Positions 34,918 through 44,536 of a stretch of 49,807 nt of DNA are shown piece after piece. Numbering within the stretch: the first letter of the stretch is position 1; each line of letters starts with the position of its first letter. Position numbers and translations under genes: made by a program. The notes below the pieces were generated by a model. That model ran no database searches. It was not told where the DNA came from and saw nothing but the letters and a program-made list of their open reading frames with translations. This DNA is from Paenibacillus caui (GTDB lineage: Bacteria; Bacillota; Bacilli; Paenibacillales; Paenibacillaceae): positions 1 through 49,807 of the forward strand of contig NZ_JAIOGQ010000035.1 in assembly GCF_019904135.1 (NCBI RefSeq), written 5' to 3'.

Positions 34918-36012
34918 ATGAATAGAGTTAGGGTCAACTGGTCAGGATCGCAATTTGAACAGCATAGTTTGGCCATTGTGAACCGACAAGTAACGAAGAT
35001 ACTTTCCGAGGACCAACGCATCGAACTCAGAAGGGTCATCCCTAGGGAAGAATGGAGTCTGGGAAGCGGTTCGATCAAGGGGAGCGAAGGGGAGTATCTC
35101 CCTTTTCCAAGGAGCGACGCTGCGGTTTCACATCAGTGGCCCCCCGTTTGGAAGAGACCGCAGACTCGGCGTTGGATTTGCATGCAGGCCTGGGAGTATG
35201 GTTCTCTGCCGAAGCAGTGGGAAATTCCGATGAAATACGGCGTAGACGAGGTATGGGTCTATAGTGCTTACAACAAAGAAAATTATATCCGTTCCGGTAT
35301 ACCGGAATCGAAGATTCATGTCATTCCGCTCGGCATCGACGAGAATGTCTTTCATCATCGCAATGCAGACCTCATCATTAAAGCACCTTGGTTTGCCTTC
35401 CTGTTTGTCGGCGGAACGATCGATCGCAAGGGGATCGACCTTCTATTGAATGCTTATATCTCGGAGTTCAATCGAAAAGACAACGTTTGCCTGATTATTA
35501 AAGATAACGGGGTGCGGTCCTTTTACAAAGGACAGACGCTCGATCGTGCGATCCGCGAAATGACGGCGCAGCCGGATCTCCCGCGCATGCTCTATGTCGA
35601 TAGACCTTTTTCGGAAGCCGAATTGGCGGAACTATACCGTTCGAGCGACTGTTTGGTAGCCCCGTATCGGGGAGAGGGGTTCGGCTTGCCGATGGTAGAG
35701 GCGATGGCGTGCGGTCTCCCGATTATCGCTCCGGATCAAGGGCCCAGCCGTGATTTTTGTACCGATGAGTCGGCTTATTTTATCCCTTCGAGGGAGTTCA
35801 GATTGCCGGAGCGGAACATCGGCGAATTAACGACGATAGAGAATCCTTGGCTGCTCTCGATCGATCAAGAACAACTGCAGGCGACCATGCGATATGTATA
35901 TGAGCATCGTGACGAAGCGGCAGCGAAAGGGAGGAAGGCGAGTGCGCATATCTTGTCCCGGTTTACTTGGCGACATAGCGCCGAAGAGGTTGGAAAAAGG
36001 CTTCTTTCGTAA
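34918..36012 (+). CDS. GT4-type glycosyltransferase
   Basis: This 364-residue GT-B enzyme has RVNWSGSQFEQHSLAIVNR at the start, VIPLGIDENVF, FLFVGGTIDRKGIDLLL, and the donor-site stretch APYRGEGFGLPMVEAMACGLPIIAPDQGPSRDF with the E-x7-E pattern. It ends FTWRHSAEEVGKRLL. It is divergent from the GT2-TPR gene and precedes gmd by 36 bases. The start has GGGGGAGG upstream. It probably uses a GDP-sugar made by the neighbours, as many mannosyl- and rhamnosyl-transferases of this group do, but this is inference. Confidence 0.85.
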   Translation: MNRVRVNWSGSQFEQHSLAIVNRQVTKILSEDQRIELRRVIPREEWSLGSGSIKGSEGEYLPFPRSDAAVSHQWPPVWKRPQTRRWICMQAWEYGSLPKQWEIPMKYGVDEVWVYSAYNKENYIRSGIPESKIHVIPLGIDENVFHHRNADLIIKAPWFAFLFVGGTIDRKGIDLLLNAYISEFNRKDNVCLIIKDNGVRSFYKGQTLDRAIREMTAQPDLPRMLYVDRPFSEAELAELYRSSDCLVAPYRGEGFGLPMVEAMACGLPIIAPDQGPSRDFCTDESAYFIPSREFRLPERNIGELTTIENPWLLSIDQEQLQATMRYVYEHRDEAAAKGRKASAHILSRFTWRHSAEEVGKRLLS

Positions 36013-37020
<1,008 letters not shown>

Positions 37021-37052
37021 CGCAGGAAGAGAGAAGGAGGTCAGGAATCAAA

Positions 37053-37994
37053 GTGAATCAAGAACGGTTTCTGCTGATTAAATCGTGGGCTTGCGGCTTT
37101 TGGTCCGCGATGGAGCATGTGGCCGGGGCCCTGCTCATTGCCGAGCTGACAGAGCGCATTCCGGTTATTTTCTGGGGTGCGGATTCCTTATATGCTTCCG
37201 AAGATCCGCAAAACAAGGACGCGTTTGCGATGTACTACCAGCCGATCAATCATTACACCATCGATGATGTGGAGAAGGATCACTATACCTACTTTCCGGA
37301 AAGGTGGAACCGCCACAATTTAAGATTCTCTCATTTAATGGATATTTCCGATCTGAACGACGTTCCAGGAAATTTCTTCAACCGGACGGAACAGGTGCTG
37401 GTAACCAATGTTCATATCGCCCTGCATTACTTCCGCCATCTTATTCCTGAAGATCATCCGACATACGGAATGGAGCATCATGACGTATACCGTTATCTGT
37501 TTCAAAAATATTTCAAGCTGCAGCCGGATGTAGAGGAAGAAATCAACCGCTTTTACGAGTCGAATATGAGCGATCACGGGCCTTGGCTGGGCGTCCACAT
37601 TCGGGGAACCGACAAAATTATGGAACGCCCCTTGCTGTACCAACTGAACGCCAATTATCCCGAGCGTATCAACGATTTTCTAGAGCGGAACCCATCCGGG
37701 CACATCTTTATGCTTACCGATTCCGAACAGATCCTTCGTAAATTTCAAGCCCGGTTCGGTGATCGCATTCTCAATACGGACTGCTTGCGGTCTCCAGACG
37801 ATATGCTCTCCGTTCATCATCATATGACCGGATACGAAGGACGGCGTAAAGGGATCGAAATTTTGAAGGACACGTATCTCGCCGCCCGGTGTGATCAGTT
37901 CCTCGGCGCCAGCTTCTCAAACGTGTCCATCGCCGTCCTGCGCTTGAAGTCTTGGGCGAATGATGAGATTCACTTGGTCGCCGATCAATTTTAA
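37053..37994 (+). CDS. Fucosyltransferase-like protein (NodZ/FUT8-type), copy 1
   Basis: This 313-residue protein begins FLLIKSWACGFWSAMEHVAGALLIAEL and has the donor motif GVHIRGTDKI (H-x-R-x2-DK), then FMLTDSEQILRKF and CDQFLGASFSNVSIAVLRL. This set resembles the GDP-fucose-binding part of alpha-1,6-fucosyltransferases (GT23: NodZ, FUT8). The presence of manC, gmd and fcl-like genes supports GDP-fucose as donor. A close paralogue follows immediately. The start is GTG 37053 with AGGAGG 12 bases upstream. No signal peptide is visible, so it acts in the cytosol. Confidence 0.72.
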   Translation: MNQERFLLIKSWACGFWSAMEHVAGALLIAELTERIPVIFWGADSLYASEDPQNKDAFAMYYQPINHYTIDDVEKDHYTYFPERWNRHNLRFSHLMDISDLNDVPGNFFNRTEQVLVTNVHIALHYFRHLIPEDHPTYGMEHHDVYRYLFQKYFKLQPDVEEEINRFYESNMSDHGPWLGVHIRGTDKIMERPLLYQLNANYPERINDFLERNPSGHIFMLTDSEQILRKFQARFGDRILNTDCLRSPDDMLSVHHHMTGYEGRRKGIEILKDTYLAARCDQFLGASFSNVSIAVLRLKSWANDEIHLVADQF

Positions 37995-38015
37995 CCGGGA
38001 AAGGGGGAACATAAA

Positions 38016-38957
38016 ATGCCGGGAAACGAGCGTTATTTGTTAATTAAAGCATGGGGGGCCGGCTTTTGGTCCGACACGATGCATGTCGCCGGCCAGCTTC
38101 TCATTGCCGAGATCACGGGAAGAATCCCTGTCGTATATTGGGGCGTCGAATCATTGTATCATGCGCCGGATCCATATGAGCGAGATGCGTTCGGCATCTA
38201 TTTCGAGCCGGTATCAGGCCGCACCATCGAAGACTTGTCGAATCCGGATTTCACGTATTTTCCGCGCCGCTGGAATGCTAATAACTTACGCACCTTAACA
38301 AGGTTCAGCCTCGACGATTTCAAGGATTTCTCCGATATCAAAAGCGTTCTGGAACGGGAAGAGGATGTTCTCGTGAACGATGTCTATTTGTGGGCGGAGC
38401 ATATCAGCCCATTCCTTCCTGAGGGACATCCTGCATATGGGAAAAATGCGGAAGAAGTGAACCGATACTTGTTTCAGAAGTATTTCAAGCCGAGTCCCGC
38501 AATGCAAGAAAAAGTGGATAGCTTCTATCGGGATCGAATGAGTGGCAGGCATCCCGTTATCGGCGCCCACATTCGTGGAAGCGATAAGGTAAAGGAATAT
38601 CAGCTGCTGCATGAGGTGAACCGGCGATATCCCGAGCGCATTAACCAATATCTGCAGCTGTACCCGAACGCCTCCATATACATCATGACCGATGAAGAGC
38701 GGATTTTAAGCGAATATAAGGAGCGCTACGGAGACCGGCTGATTTATACCGGCTCGATGCGGACGCCGAATGAGGCGATCGGCGTACACGAGCTGACACA
38801 GTTCAGTAGAGAGGCCAAAGGCTGGGATATCGTGCAGGAAACGTTTCTTGCCCTGCGCTGCGACCATTTTTTAGGGAACTATGCATCCAATGTAACCAAG
38901 GCGATCAGTTGGCTGAAAAATTGGGAAGCGGGGAGTTTGGAATGGCTTAATCTGTAA
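38016..38957 (+). CDS. Fucosyltransferase-like protein (NodZ/FUT8-type), copy 2
   Basis: This protein has the same length (313 residues) as its upstream neighbour and aligns along its whole length: YLLIKAWGAGFWSDTMHVAGQLLIAEI, the donor motif GAHIRGSDKVKEY, YIMTDEERILSEY and CDHFLGNYASNVTKAI. The pair comes from a tandem duplication and has diverged in acceptor-side residues, suggesting two different linkages. ATG 38016 follows AAGGGGG, 21 bases after the previous stop. Fucose as donor is inferred from motif and context. Confidence 0.72.
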   Translation: MPGNERYLLIKAWGAGFWSDTMHVAGQLLIAEITGRIPVVYWGVESLYHAPDPYERDAFGIYFEPVSGRTIEDLSNPDFTYFPRRWNANNLRTLTRFSLDDFKDFSDIKSVLEREEDVLVNDVYLWAEHISPFLPEGHPAYGKNAEEVNRYLFQKYFKPSPAMQEKVDSFYRDRMSGRHPVIGAHIRGSDKVKEYQLLHEVNRRYPERINQYLQLYPNASIYIMTDEERILSEYKERYGDRLIYTGSMRTPNEAIGVHELTQFSREAKGWDIVQETFLALRCDHFLGNYASNVTKAISWLKNWEAGSLEWLNL

Positions 38958-38973
38958 AAGGGGGAGGGGCGCA

Positions 38974-39765
38974 TTGAAGGAATATCCATTAGTCAGTATT
39001 GTTACGCCTTCTTTTCAGCAGGCGAAGTTCATTGAGGAAACAATAGAAAGCGTAAGAGCCCAGACCTATCCCAATATCGAGCATATCGTGGTAGATGGGG
39101 GATCCACCGATGGCACTGTCGACACCTTAAAGAGGCTCAGCTGCTCTGAGGATCGATTTCGTTGGATTTCCGAGCAAGATCGCGGGCAGTCGAACGCTAT
39201 AAACAAAGGCTTGAAAATGGCGCAAGGGGAAATTATCGGGTGGCTGAATTCTGACGATACGTATGAGCCCCACGCGGTGGAACTCGCCGTGACCGCTCTT
39301 CAGGAGCACGAATCCTGGGGGATGGTATATGGCAAGGCGGATTATACGGATGAGAAGAGCCGGTTCATTCGTCCTTATCCGGTGGAGCCCTTCGAACGGC
39401 AACGGTTATATGAAGGCTGCATTATTTGCCAACCGGCGGCGTTTATGCGGAAGCACGTCATGGATGAGCTGGGCGGCATTGACGAATATTTTCACTTCTG
39501 CATGGATTACGAGCTGTGGATGAGAATCTCGAACCATTATCCGGTCGGTTTTATTCCGGAATTACTGGCCCATTCCCGGCTTCATGACGAGAGCAAGACG
39601 ATGACGCAATATTTCCAGGTCGGACTGCCGGAAATTATTCGAGCCAGTGTCAAAAATTTCGGTTCGGTGTCGGAGCAGTGGTTGAGTCAGTATTACGTTC
39701 ACGCCGTCCTGCTTGAGGACCAAAAATTATGGGATGTCATCATCCGGTCGGAGCCGATCCGGTAG
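38974..39765 (+). CDS. GT2 glycosyltransferase
   Basis: This 263-residue GT-A enzyme has VSIVTPSFQQAKFIEETIESV, VVDGGSTDGTVDTL, the metal motif IIGWLNSDDTY and MDYELWMRISNHYPVGFIPE. A TTG start at 38974 follows GGGGGAGGGG. The last 26 bases overlap the 3' end of the minus-strand gene at 39740, so the two C-termini are coded by opposite strands of one segment. It ends the plus-strand run that starts at 34918. Confidence 0.83.
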   Translation: MKEYPLVSIVTPSFQQAKFIEETIESVRAQTYPNIEHIVVDGGSTDGTVDTLKRLSCSEDRFRWISEQDRGQSNAINKGLKMAQGEIIGWLNSDDTYEPHAVELAVTALQEHESWGMVYGKADYTDEKSRFIRPYPVEPFERQRLYEGCIICQPAAFMRKHVMDELGGIDEYFHFCMDYELWMRISNHYPVGFIPELLAHSRLHDESKTMTQYFQVGLPEIIRASVKNFGSVSEQWLSQYYVHAVLLEDQKLWDVIIRSEPIR

Positions 39766-40102
39766 GTGCTGACCCGGAATGGGGGGCTGAACCGTTTTTG
39801 TGCAGCTTCACGATGTTTTCAAGTTTGTTTAAGAGCAGCATTTCTTTGTTGACGATATCGCTTAGACTGCTTTGCACATTGTGATTGATTGAGAGCAGGT
39901 TAGAGAAGGTCAACTCGTCCTCAAAGCGGCTGAGAAGCGTATCCAACTTCTCAGCTTCTGCATTGATGAGGTGAGAAAGTGCGATCTCCTCGAGAGCGAC
40001 GGACGAGAACAGCAGCAATATGCTTTCGTCCAAGGTCAGTTTGTCCGCGATGCCCGAGAAGTCAGGGAAATCCGGGAAGTTTGGAAAATTACTCTTCGTC
40101 AT
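39740..40102 (-). CDS. Small helical protein, two-helix family member 5
   Basis: This 120-residue protein has a Phe/Pro/Asp-rich N-terminus (FPNFPDFPDFSG), helix 1 (SVALEEIALSHLINAEAEKL), helix 2 (NHNVQSSLSDIVNKEMLLLNKL) and a Gly-Ser-Ala-Pro-rich tail (GSAPHSGSAPTGSAPTG) coded by a degenerate 15-bp repeat. It is close to the proteins at 33192 and 44537. ATG 40102 has ACGAGGTAAT upstream, much like the leader at 33521. The N-terminus recalls the short Pro-rich leaders of exosporium-targeted proteins, but is not a known one. Confidence 0.78.
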   Translation of the reverse strand: MTKSNFPNFPDFPDFSGIADKLTLDESILLLFSSVALEEIALSHLINAEAEKLDTLLSRFEDELTFSNLLSINHNVQSSLSDIVNKEMLLLNKLENIVKLHKNGSAPHSGSAPTGSAPTG

Positions 40103-40199
40103 TGGATTACCTCGTTTCTATCCAGTGTCGTCATATTTACTATATGAATCGAAACGGAGGATATTCCTGCCTGATATCGTTTCGGAAAGCGGTGGATCC

Positions 40200-40874
40200 A
40201 TGTTGAGAAAGAAAACCGTGATTATCGGAGCCGGCGGTCATGCGAAGGTGGTCATGGACATCTTGCTTGCGAATCCCGAAATCGAGGTCGTCGGTTTGAT
40301 CGACAAGCGCGATGGTTCCAATATAAGGGGTTATAAGAGATTAGGGGATGACTCCTTGCTGCCGGAATTGTTGCGGCAAGACATTCGTCACGCCTTCGTT
40401 GCGGTCGGCGACAACGACCTTCGAAGGCGTCTGGCCAAACGGGCGGCTGCGCTCGGTTTTCAGTTTATAAACGCGATCAGTCCGCATGCGGTTGTCTCGG
40501 AAACCGCGTCGCTCGGGAACGGCATCGCCCTAATGCCCGGGAGCATCATAAACGCCGACGCCCGGATCGGCGATCATGCAATCGTGAATACGGGGGCTTC
40601 CGTTGATCACGATTGCATGATCGGTTCGCTCACGCATCTCGCTCCCGGATGCCGATTGGCCGGCGGAGTGACGACAGGCGAGGGCGTATTTCTCGGCATC
40701 GGCTCGAAAACCGTTGATCAAGCGTTTATCGGGGCCTGGTCCGTCGTCGGCGCCGGTGCTGTCGTCGTCGGCGATATTCCGGATCGTTGTCTGGCTTACG
40801 GCGTCCCCGCCCGTATCGTGAAAGCGATCGACGCCGGCTTTCTAGCTCACAGAAAGGAGAATCATATGTCGTGA
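40200..40874 (+). CDS. PglD/NeuD-type sugar acyltransferase, probable perosamine N-acyltransferase
   Basis: This 224-residue protein has an N-terminal Rossmann part (TVIIGAGGHAKVVMDILLA, VAVGDNDLRRRLA) and a C-terminal left-handed beta-helix with hexapeptide repeats (SLGNGIALMPGSIINADARIG, VGAGAVVVGDIPD, AYGVPARIV). The probable catalytic His lies in NTGASVDHDCMIG. The family transfers acetyl or other acyl groups to amino sugars. Its stop overlaps the start of the GDP-perosamine-synthase-like gene by four bases. The best inference is N-acylation of GDP-perosamine, as done by PerB of the same family. ATG 40200 has GGTGG before it. Confidence 0.82.
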   Translation: MLRKKTVIIGAGGHAKVVMDILLANPEIEVVGLIDKRDGSNIRGYKRLGDDSLLPELLRQDIRHAFVAVGDNDLRRRLAKRAAALGFQFINAISPHAVVSETASLGNGIALMPGSIINADARIGDHAIVNTGASVDHDCMIGSLTHLAPGCRLAGGVTTGEGVFLGIGSKTVDQAFIGAWSVVGAGAVVVGDIPDRCLAYGVPARIVKAIDAGFLAHRKENHMS

Positions 40875-42007
40875 TCAGATACCCTATTTCGTCTCCAATG
40901 TTGAACGGCAAAGAAGAGGAATATGTGATGGATGCCGTTACATCGACGTGGATATCCTCGACAGGCGCTTACATCGACCGTTTCGAGCGAATGTTCGCCG
41001 AATTTTGCGGTACCACCTACGCTGTGTCATGCGTAAACGGGACGGCGGCGCTGCATTTGGCGCTGTTGGCGCACGGCGTACAGCCGGGGGACGAGATCAT
41101 CGTTCCGACCGTGACCTTCGTAGCCACCGCGAATGCCGTTACGTATTGCGGAGCTATGCCGGTATTCGTCGATTCGCAGCCGGACACCTGGAATATCGAT
41201 CCCGCCCAGATCGAGGAGAAAATTTCGCCAAGAACCAAAGGAATCATCTGCGTATCGTTATACGGTCATCCGGCGGATATGGAACCCGTTCTGCGGATCG
41301 CGGCAAAACGTGGGCTGTTTGTCATTGAGGATGCAGCGGAAGCTTTCGGGGCCATGTATCAGGGAAAACGGGTAGGTTCCATCGGACATAGCGCGATATT
41401 CAGCTTTTATGGCAATAAGATCATCTCGACGGGGGAGGGTGGCATGGTCGTGACGAACGACGAGCGGATCGCCAAAGCCGCCCGAATGTACCGCGGGCAA
41501 GGAAGCGATGGGGAGCGAAAATACTGGTTCCCCGAGGTCGGTTACAACTACCGCATGACGAACGTCGCCGCAGCCATCGGGTGTGCCCAGCTAGAGCGGG
41601 CGGAGTGGCATATTGATCGAAGACGGCGAATCGCATCGTGGTATCGGGAACAGTTAGAAGGCTGCCCGTTGGTACAGCTGCCCGTTCAGAAAGAAGGGAC
41701 TTTCAATGTATATTGGTTATTTAGCGTCGTCTTGCATGAGTATACGGAAGACAGGCGCCAGAAGCTGATGGACCGGCTTTCCGAGAGAGGGATCGAAACG
41801 AGGCCGTTTTTTTATCCTTTGCACATACTGCCTCCATATCGCCATCTGCAGCCTTTGCGGGACTTTCCGGTCGCGAACCGCATTTGTGCGCAAGGCATCA
41901 ATTTGCCGACCTACGCAGCCTTGAGGGAAGAAGATGTTACGGATATATGCGGTTGTCTCATTGAATTGCTTGAGAACGACCAATCGGACGAAAGGGGAGC
42001 CTCGTAG
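40871..42007 (+). CDS. per: GDP-perosamine synthase-like DegT family aminotransferase
   Basis: This 378-residue PLP enzyme matches GDP-perosamine synthase (Per/RfbE) unusually well: STWISSTGAYIDRFERMFAEF, SLYGHPADME, FVIEDAAEAFG, the lysine motif FSFYGNKIISTGEGGMVVTND and VGYNYRMTNVAAAIGCAQLE. It should aminate C4 of GDP-4-keto-6-deoxymannose, the product of gmd at 36049, with glutamate as donor. The GTG at 40871 overlaps the upstream stop (GTGA), so it is coupled to the acyltransferase. Its own stop shares one base with the next start. Confidence 0.83.
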   Translation: MIRYPISSPMLNGKEEEYVMDAVTSTWISSTGAYIDRFERMFAEFCGTTYAVSCVNGTAALHLALLAHGVQPGDEIIVPTVTFVATANAVTYCGAMPVFVDSQPDTWNIDPAQIEEKISPRTKGIICVSLYGHPADMEPVLRIAAKRGLFVIEDAAEAFGAMYQGKRVGSIGHSAIFSFYGNKIISTGEGGMVVTNDERIAKAARMYRGQGSDGERKYWFPEVGYNYRMTNVAAAIGCAQLERAEWHIDRRRRIASWYREQLEGCPLVQLPVQKEGTFNVYWLFSVVLHEYTEDRRQKLMDRLSERGIETRPFFYPLHILPPYRHLQPLRDFPVANRICAQGINLPTYAALREEDVTDICGCLIELLENDQSDERGAS

Positions 42008-44034
42008 TGGAGTCTGCGAAACCAAGAATGTTATGGATGTGCTCTCATCTTGTGCTTCGTTACGAAGAAGTTCCGCTATGGATCGAGGCGGGATTGGAGG
42101 TCATTCCGGCGCTGGGACATCCGGAATGGATCCGCTTCGATTCGCGCTACGATGACGAGACGGATCCGATGTATGTGGATTGGAGAGCTCATTGTACCTT
42201 GCCGACAAATGTATCGGACCGCATTCGAAGAGTGGACCTGGCCGATCCGGGAGAGGAAGGCATCGCGCTCTTGAACAAATGGCTGGATATCATATATATC
42301 GCAAGCTTCGCCGAAATCGTAGAGTCCGTTCTCCAATGGTTTCAAGGAACGGTCGTTTACAGAACGTTCGGTACGCCGCCGCTTTCGGGCTACACGGAGT
42401 ATTCCCATCATAAAGGCCTTGATATGAACGTTTTCGGAATCGCGGATAACCTGGTCTGGTCACCGATATTGAAATCGCTGAATGATAACGAAGACGAGAG
42501 ATTGACTAGAAACACGGTTTATTTGCCCGCTTTCGTCTCGCCGGAACGGCTACCGTTCCGGTGGGCAGGCCGCGATTCGGAGCGCAGAGTAACTACCTTA
42601 TATTCCTATCTCCATAGTTCGAATTGGACGTACGAAAACTATGAAAAATTCAAGAGCGCGTTTAAGTCTATAGATTACACGGTGCTCGGACGCAACGATA
42701 AACGTTCGCCGCGATGCGCGGATCCGGCGATCGACGGCAACGTGGATTTCTCCACGTTGATGAGCCGATTAACGGGCTCGCGGTTATTTTGCTACGGCGG
42801 CGTCGAATCGCCGTACCATCTTCATTTCACTCCAATGGAAGCAATGACGATGGATGTGCCCATACTATTCCTGGAAGGCTGCGGCCTGACCCGCGAAGCC
42901 CGCGAATACGGTCTTGCGGAAGAGAAGCTTCTCGCGTTGGGAATGTGCGCAAGCCATGAGGTCATGGCGGAAAAGGCGGCGCTGCTGCTCGACGACTTTG
43001 ACGCTTTGGAAGTACTGCGCAAGGCGCAGAAGCGCGTTCTTCTGCCCGTATTCGGAAGAGATCGGGCTCTTGCGATCGCTGCTTCGTTCGTTGAGCGCGA
43101 GACCGTCAAGGCGAACGACAGGCGTGGAGACCTATACTCGAGTGCCGCAAAACCTGCGCCAGCGAGTCAAAGGGTGTCGGCCGGAAGGAATATAACGAAA
43201 GTAAAAAGCATGCCGTCCGCGCCGGGGGAATACCGCATGTTTTCGGCGCCGAATATCGTGGGCGAGGTCGGTGCGCTCGTGATCGACGATCGGCATGGCT
43301 ATTATGTACGGAGAGGCGATCCCGCAAGGGAGCATCAGGGCATGCTGATCAGGGAGCCTGTATACAAAATGTTCCCGGGAGAATACGAGTTTACTTTAAC
43401 CCTCTTCGTCGAAAGGGTGGGGGATGAACCGATCGGACATTTTTCGGCAGGGGTCTGGGACCCGGTGTATCGGGATATGTTCCTGATTCCGCTCCTCCCG
43501 CAAGAGGCCGGAATCGTTTCGTTCCGGGGGATCGCGAACATCCGCGATGCGATCGTCTCCGCGAAGAAGGAAATGCGCGTCGTTTGGTTCGGACAAGAGA
43601 AATTGGATGTGCTGGAAATCCGCGTTAAGAAAATAACCGACGATCTTTCGCTGACCTCTGGCGACATTATCGACTTTCAGTGGGGTTCGGGGTTTTCGAT
43701 CATGGAGTACTCCGATGAGCGGTCGTGGCGTTGGTGCGCATCGGCAGGGGATTTGTTCATCGAGAACCGGTATTCAACGAGCAGATCCGTAATAATAAAG
43801 TTTTCATTAGAGACACCTTTTGAAGAGGAAGCCAATGTGACGATTTCGGGCGGCTTATGGAACGATCGGTTTAAACCTCATGCTGGCGGTCTTGGCATAG
43901 AGAAGACGCTGTTGATTCCGCCTGGAAAACATAAGATAACGTTCCAGTGCGACGGGAAACGATTAGAGGCGCCGCAGGATCACAGGGAACTGGTTTTCCA
44001 GGTCATAAATTTTCATCACTCCATACTTGAGTGA
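42007..44034 (+). CDS. Large putative glycosyltransferase with C-terminal beta domains
   Basis: This 675-residue protein appears to be built from a GT-B-like N-terminal part (about 1-370) and two C-terminal beta-rich domains. The first part has LWMCSHLVLRYEEVPLWIEAG, TLYSYLHSSNWTYENYEKF and the donor-site-like HFTPMEAMTMDVPILFLEGCG. A polar linker (about 370-405) follows. The beta domains are about 410-535 and 550-675, with FSAGVWDPVYRDMF and ISGGLWNDRFKPHAGG, which look similar to each other. These may bind carbohydrate. No closely matching characterised family comes to mind. The GTG start is coupled to per by one base. Confidence 0.65.
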   Translation: MESAKPRMLWMCSHLVLRYEEVPLWIEAGLEVIPALGHPEWIRFDSRYDDETDPMYVDWRAHCTLPTNVSDRIRRVDLADPGEEGIALLNKWLDIIYIASFAEIVESVLQWFQGTVVYRTFGTPPLSGYTEYSHHKGLDMNVFGIADNLVWSPILKSLNDNEDERLTRNTVYLPAFVSPERLPFRWAGRDSERRVTTLYSYLHSSNWTYENYEKFKSAFKSIDYTVLGRNDKRSPRCADPAIDGNVDFSTLMSRLTGSRLFCYGGVESPYHLHFTPMEAMTMDVPILFLEGCGLTREAREYGLAEEKLLALGMCASHEVMAEKAALLLDDFDALEVLRKAQKRVLLPVFGRDRALAIAASFVERETVKANDRRGDLYSSAAKPAPASQRVSAGRNITKVKSMPSAPGEYRMFSAPNIVGEVGALVIDDRHGYYVRRGDPAREHQGMLIREPVYKMFPGEYEFTLTLFVERVGDEPIGHFSAGVWDPVYRDMFLIPLLPQEAGIVSFRGIANIRDAIVSAKKEMRVVWFGQEKLDVLEIRVKKITDDLSLTSGDIIDFQWGSGFSIMEYSDERSWRWCASAGDLFIENRYSTSRSVIIKFSLETPFEEEANVTISGGLWNDRFKPHAGGLGIEKTLLIPPGKHKITFQCDGKRLEAPQDHRELVFQVINFHHSILE

Positions 44035-44049
44035 GTCTTGGCGGACAGG

Positions 44050-44075
44050 GCCGGTGAGCGATCATCGGCTTTTTT
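44050..44075 (+). terminator. Rho-independent terminator of the cluster B operon
   Basis: GCCGGTGA at 44050-44057 pairs with TCATCGGC at 44062-44069 (one G-T pair, 4-base loop), followed by TTTTTT. It lies 15 bases after the stop at 44034. Confidence 0.75.
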
Positions 44076-44079
44076 GGGC

Positions 44080-44499
44080 TTATAACACCTTGTACAAATT
44101 CTCTTTGTCCATCAAGGTTTGATTGAGGATTTGTGCCAAGTATTGAAGTTCGTTTCGCTGTTTCTGGCTCCAGCCTTTCGCCGCATTCTCCAGATATTTA
44201 ATCCGTCGTTTGATTATCGTGGAGTTTTTGCGGTGGTTGGCTTCGAATTTTTTACGATCTTCCGTACCGAAACCGAATACCCGGCTGTATAAGATCAACT
44301 TCCTGGAGAGAAGCTTGAAATTTTCGAGTATCGAACGGAGCGCTGTGAGGTATTGTGCGCGCAGCTTGAAGCGGTCGGCAGGATTGCTCAATACCTGCAG
44401 TCCCTCAAGTAAGAAAGAATTGAGCACATGGAATGATTTGAAAAGAGAAATCTCGAGATCATAGACGGATTGGTATGCCAGCTCCCTTTGATTGCTCAT
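44080..44499 (-). CDS. Helical protein of unknown function (139 aa)
   Basis: This 139-residue protein is rich in Leu, Lys, Arg and Phe, and is predicted all-helical (SVYDLEISLFKSFHVLNSFL, TALRSILENFKLLSRKLILY, RIKYLENAAKG). It has no signal peptide. It is basic in the second half. The start has AAGGGG six bases upstream, 37 bases after the small two-helix gene at 44537, so the two form a unit. It is not obviously related to the two-helix family. A role in spore-surface assembly is only suggested by position. Confidence 0.65.
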   Translation of the reverse strand: MSNQRELAYQSVYDLEISLFKSFHVLNSFLLEGLQVLSNPADRFKLRAQYLTALRSILENFKLLSRKLILYSRVFGFGTEDRKKFEANHRKNSTIIKRRIKYLENAAKGWSQKQRNELQYLAQILNQTLMDKENLYKVL

Positions 44500-44536
44500 A
44501 TACGTTTCCCCTTATCTCCTTCTACATAATTTGAGG

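Noticed and set aside
37053..38957. Frameshifted halves of one larger enzyme
   Set aside because: Both genes have full length, their own starts and the same ordered motifs, so they are tandem paralogues.
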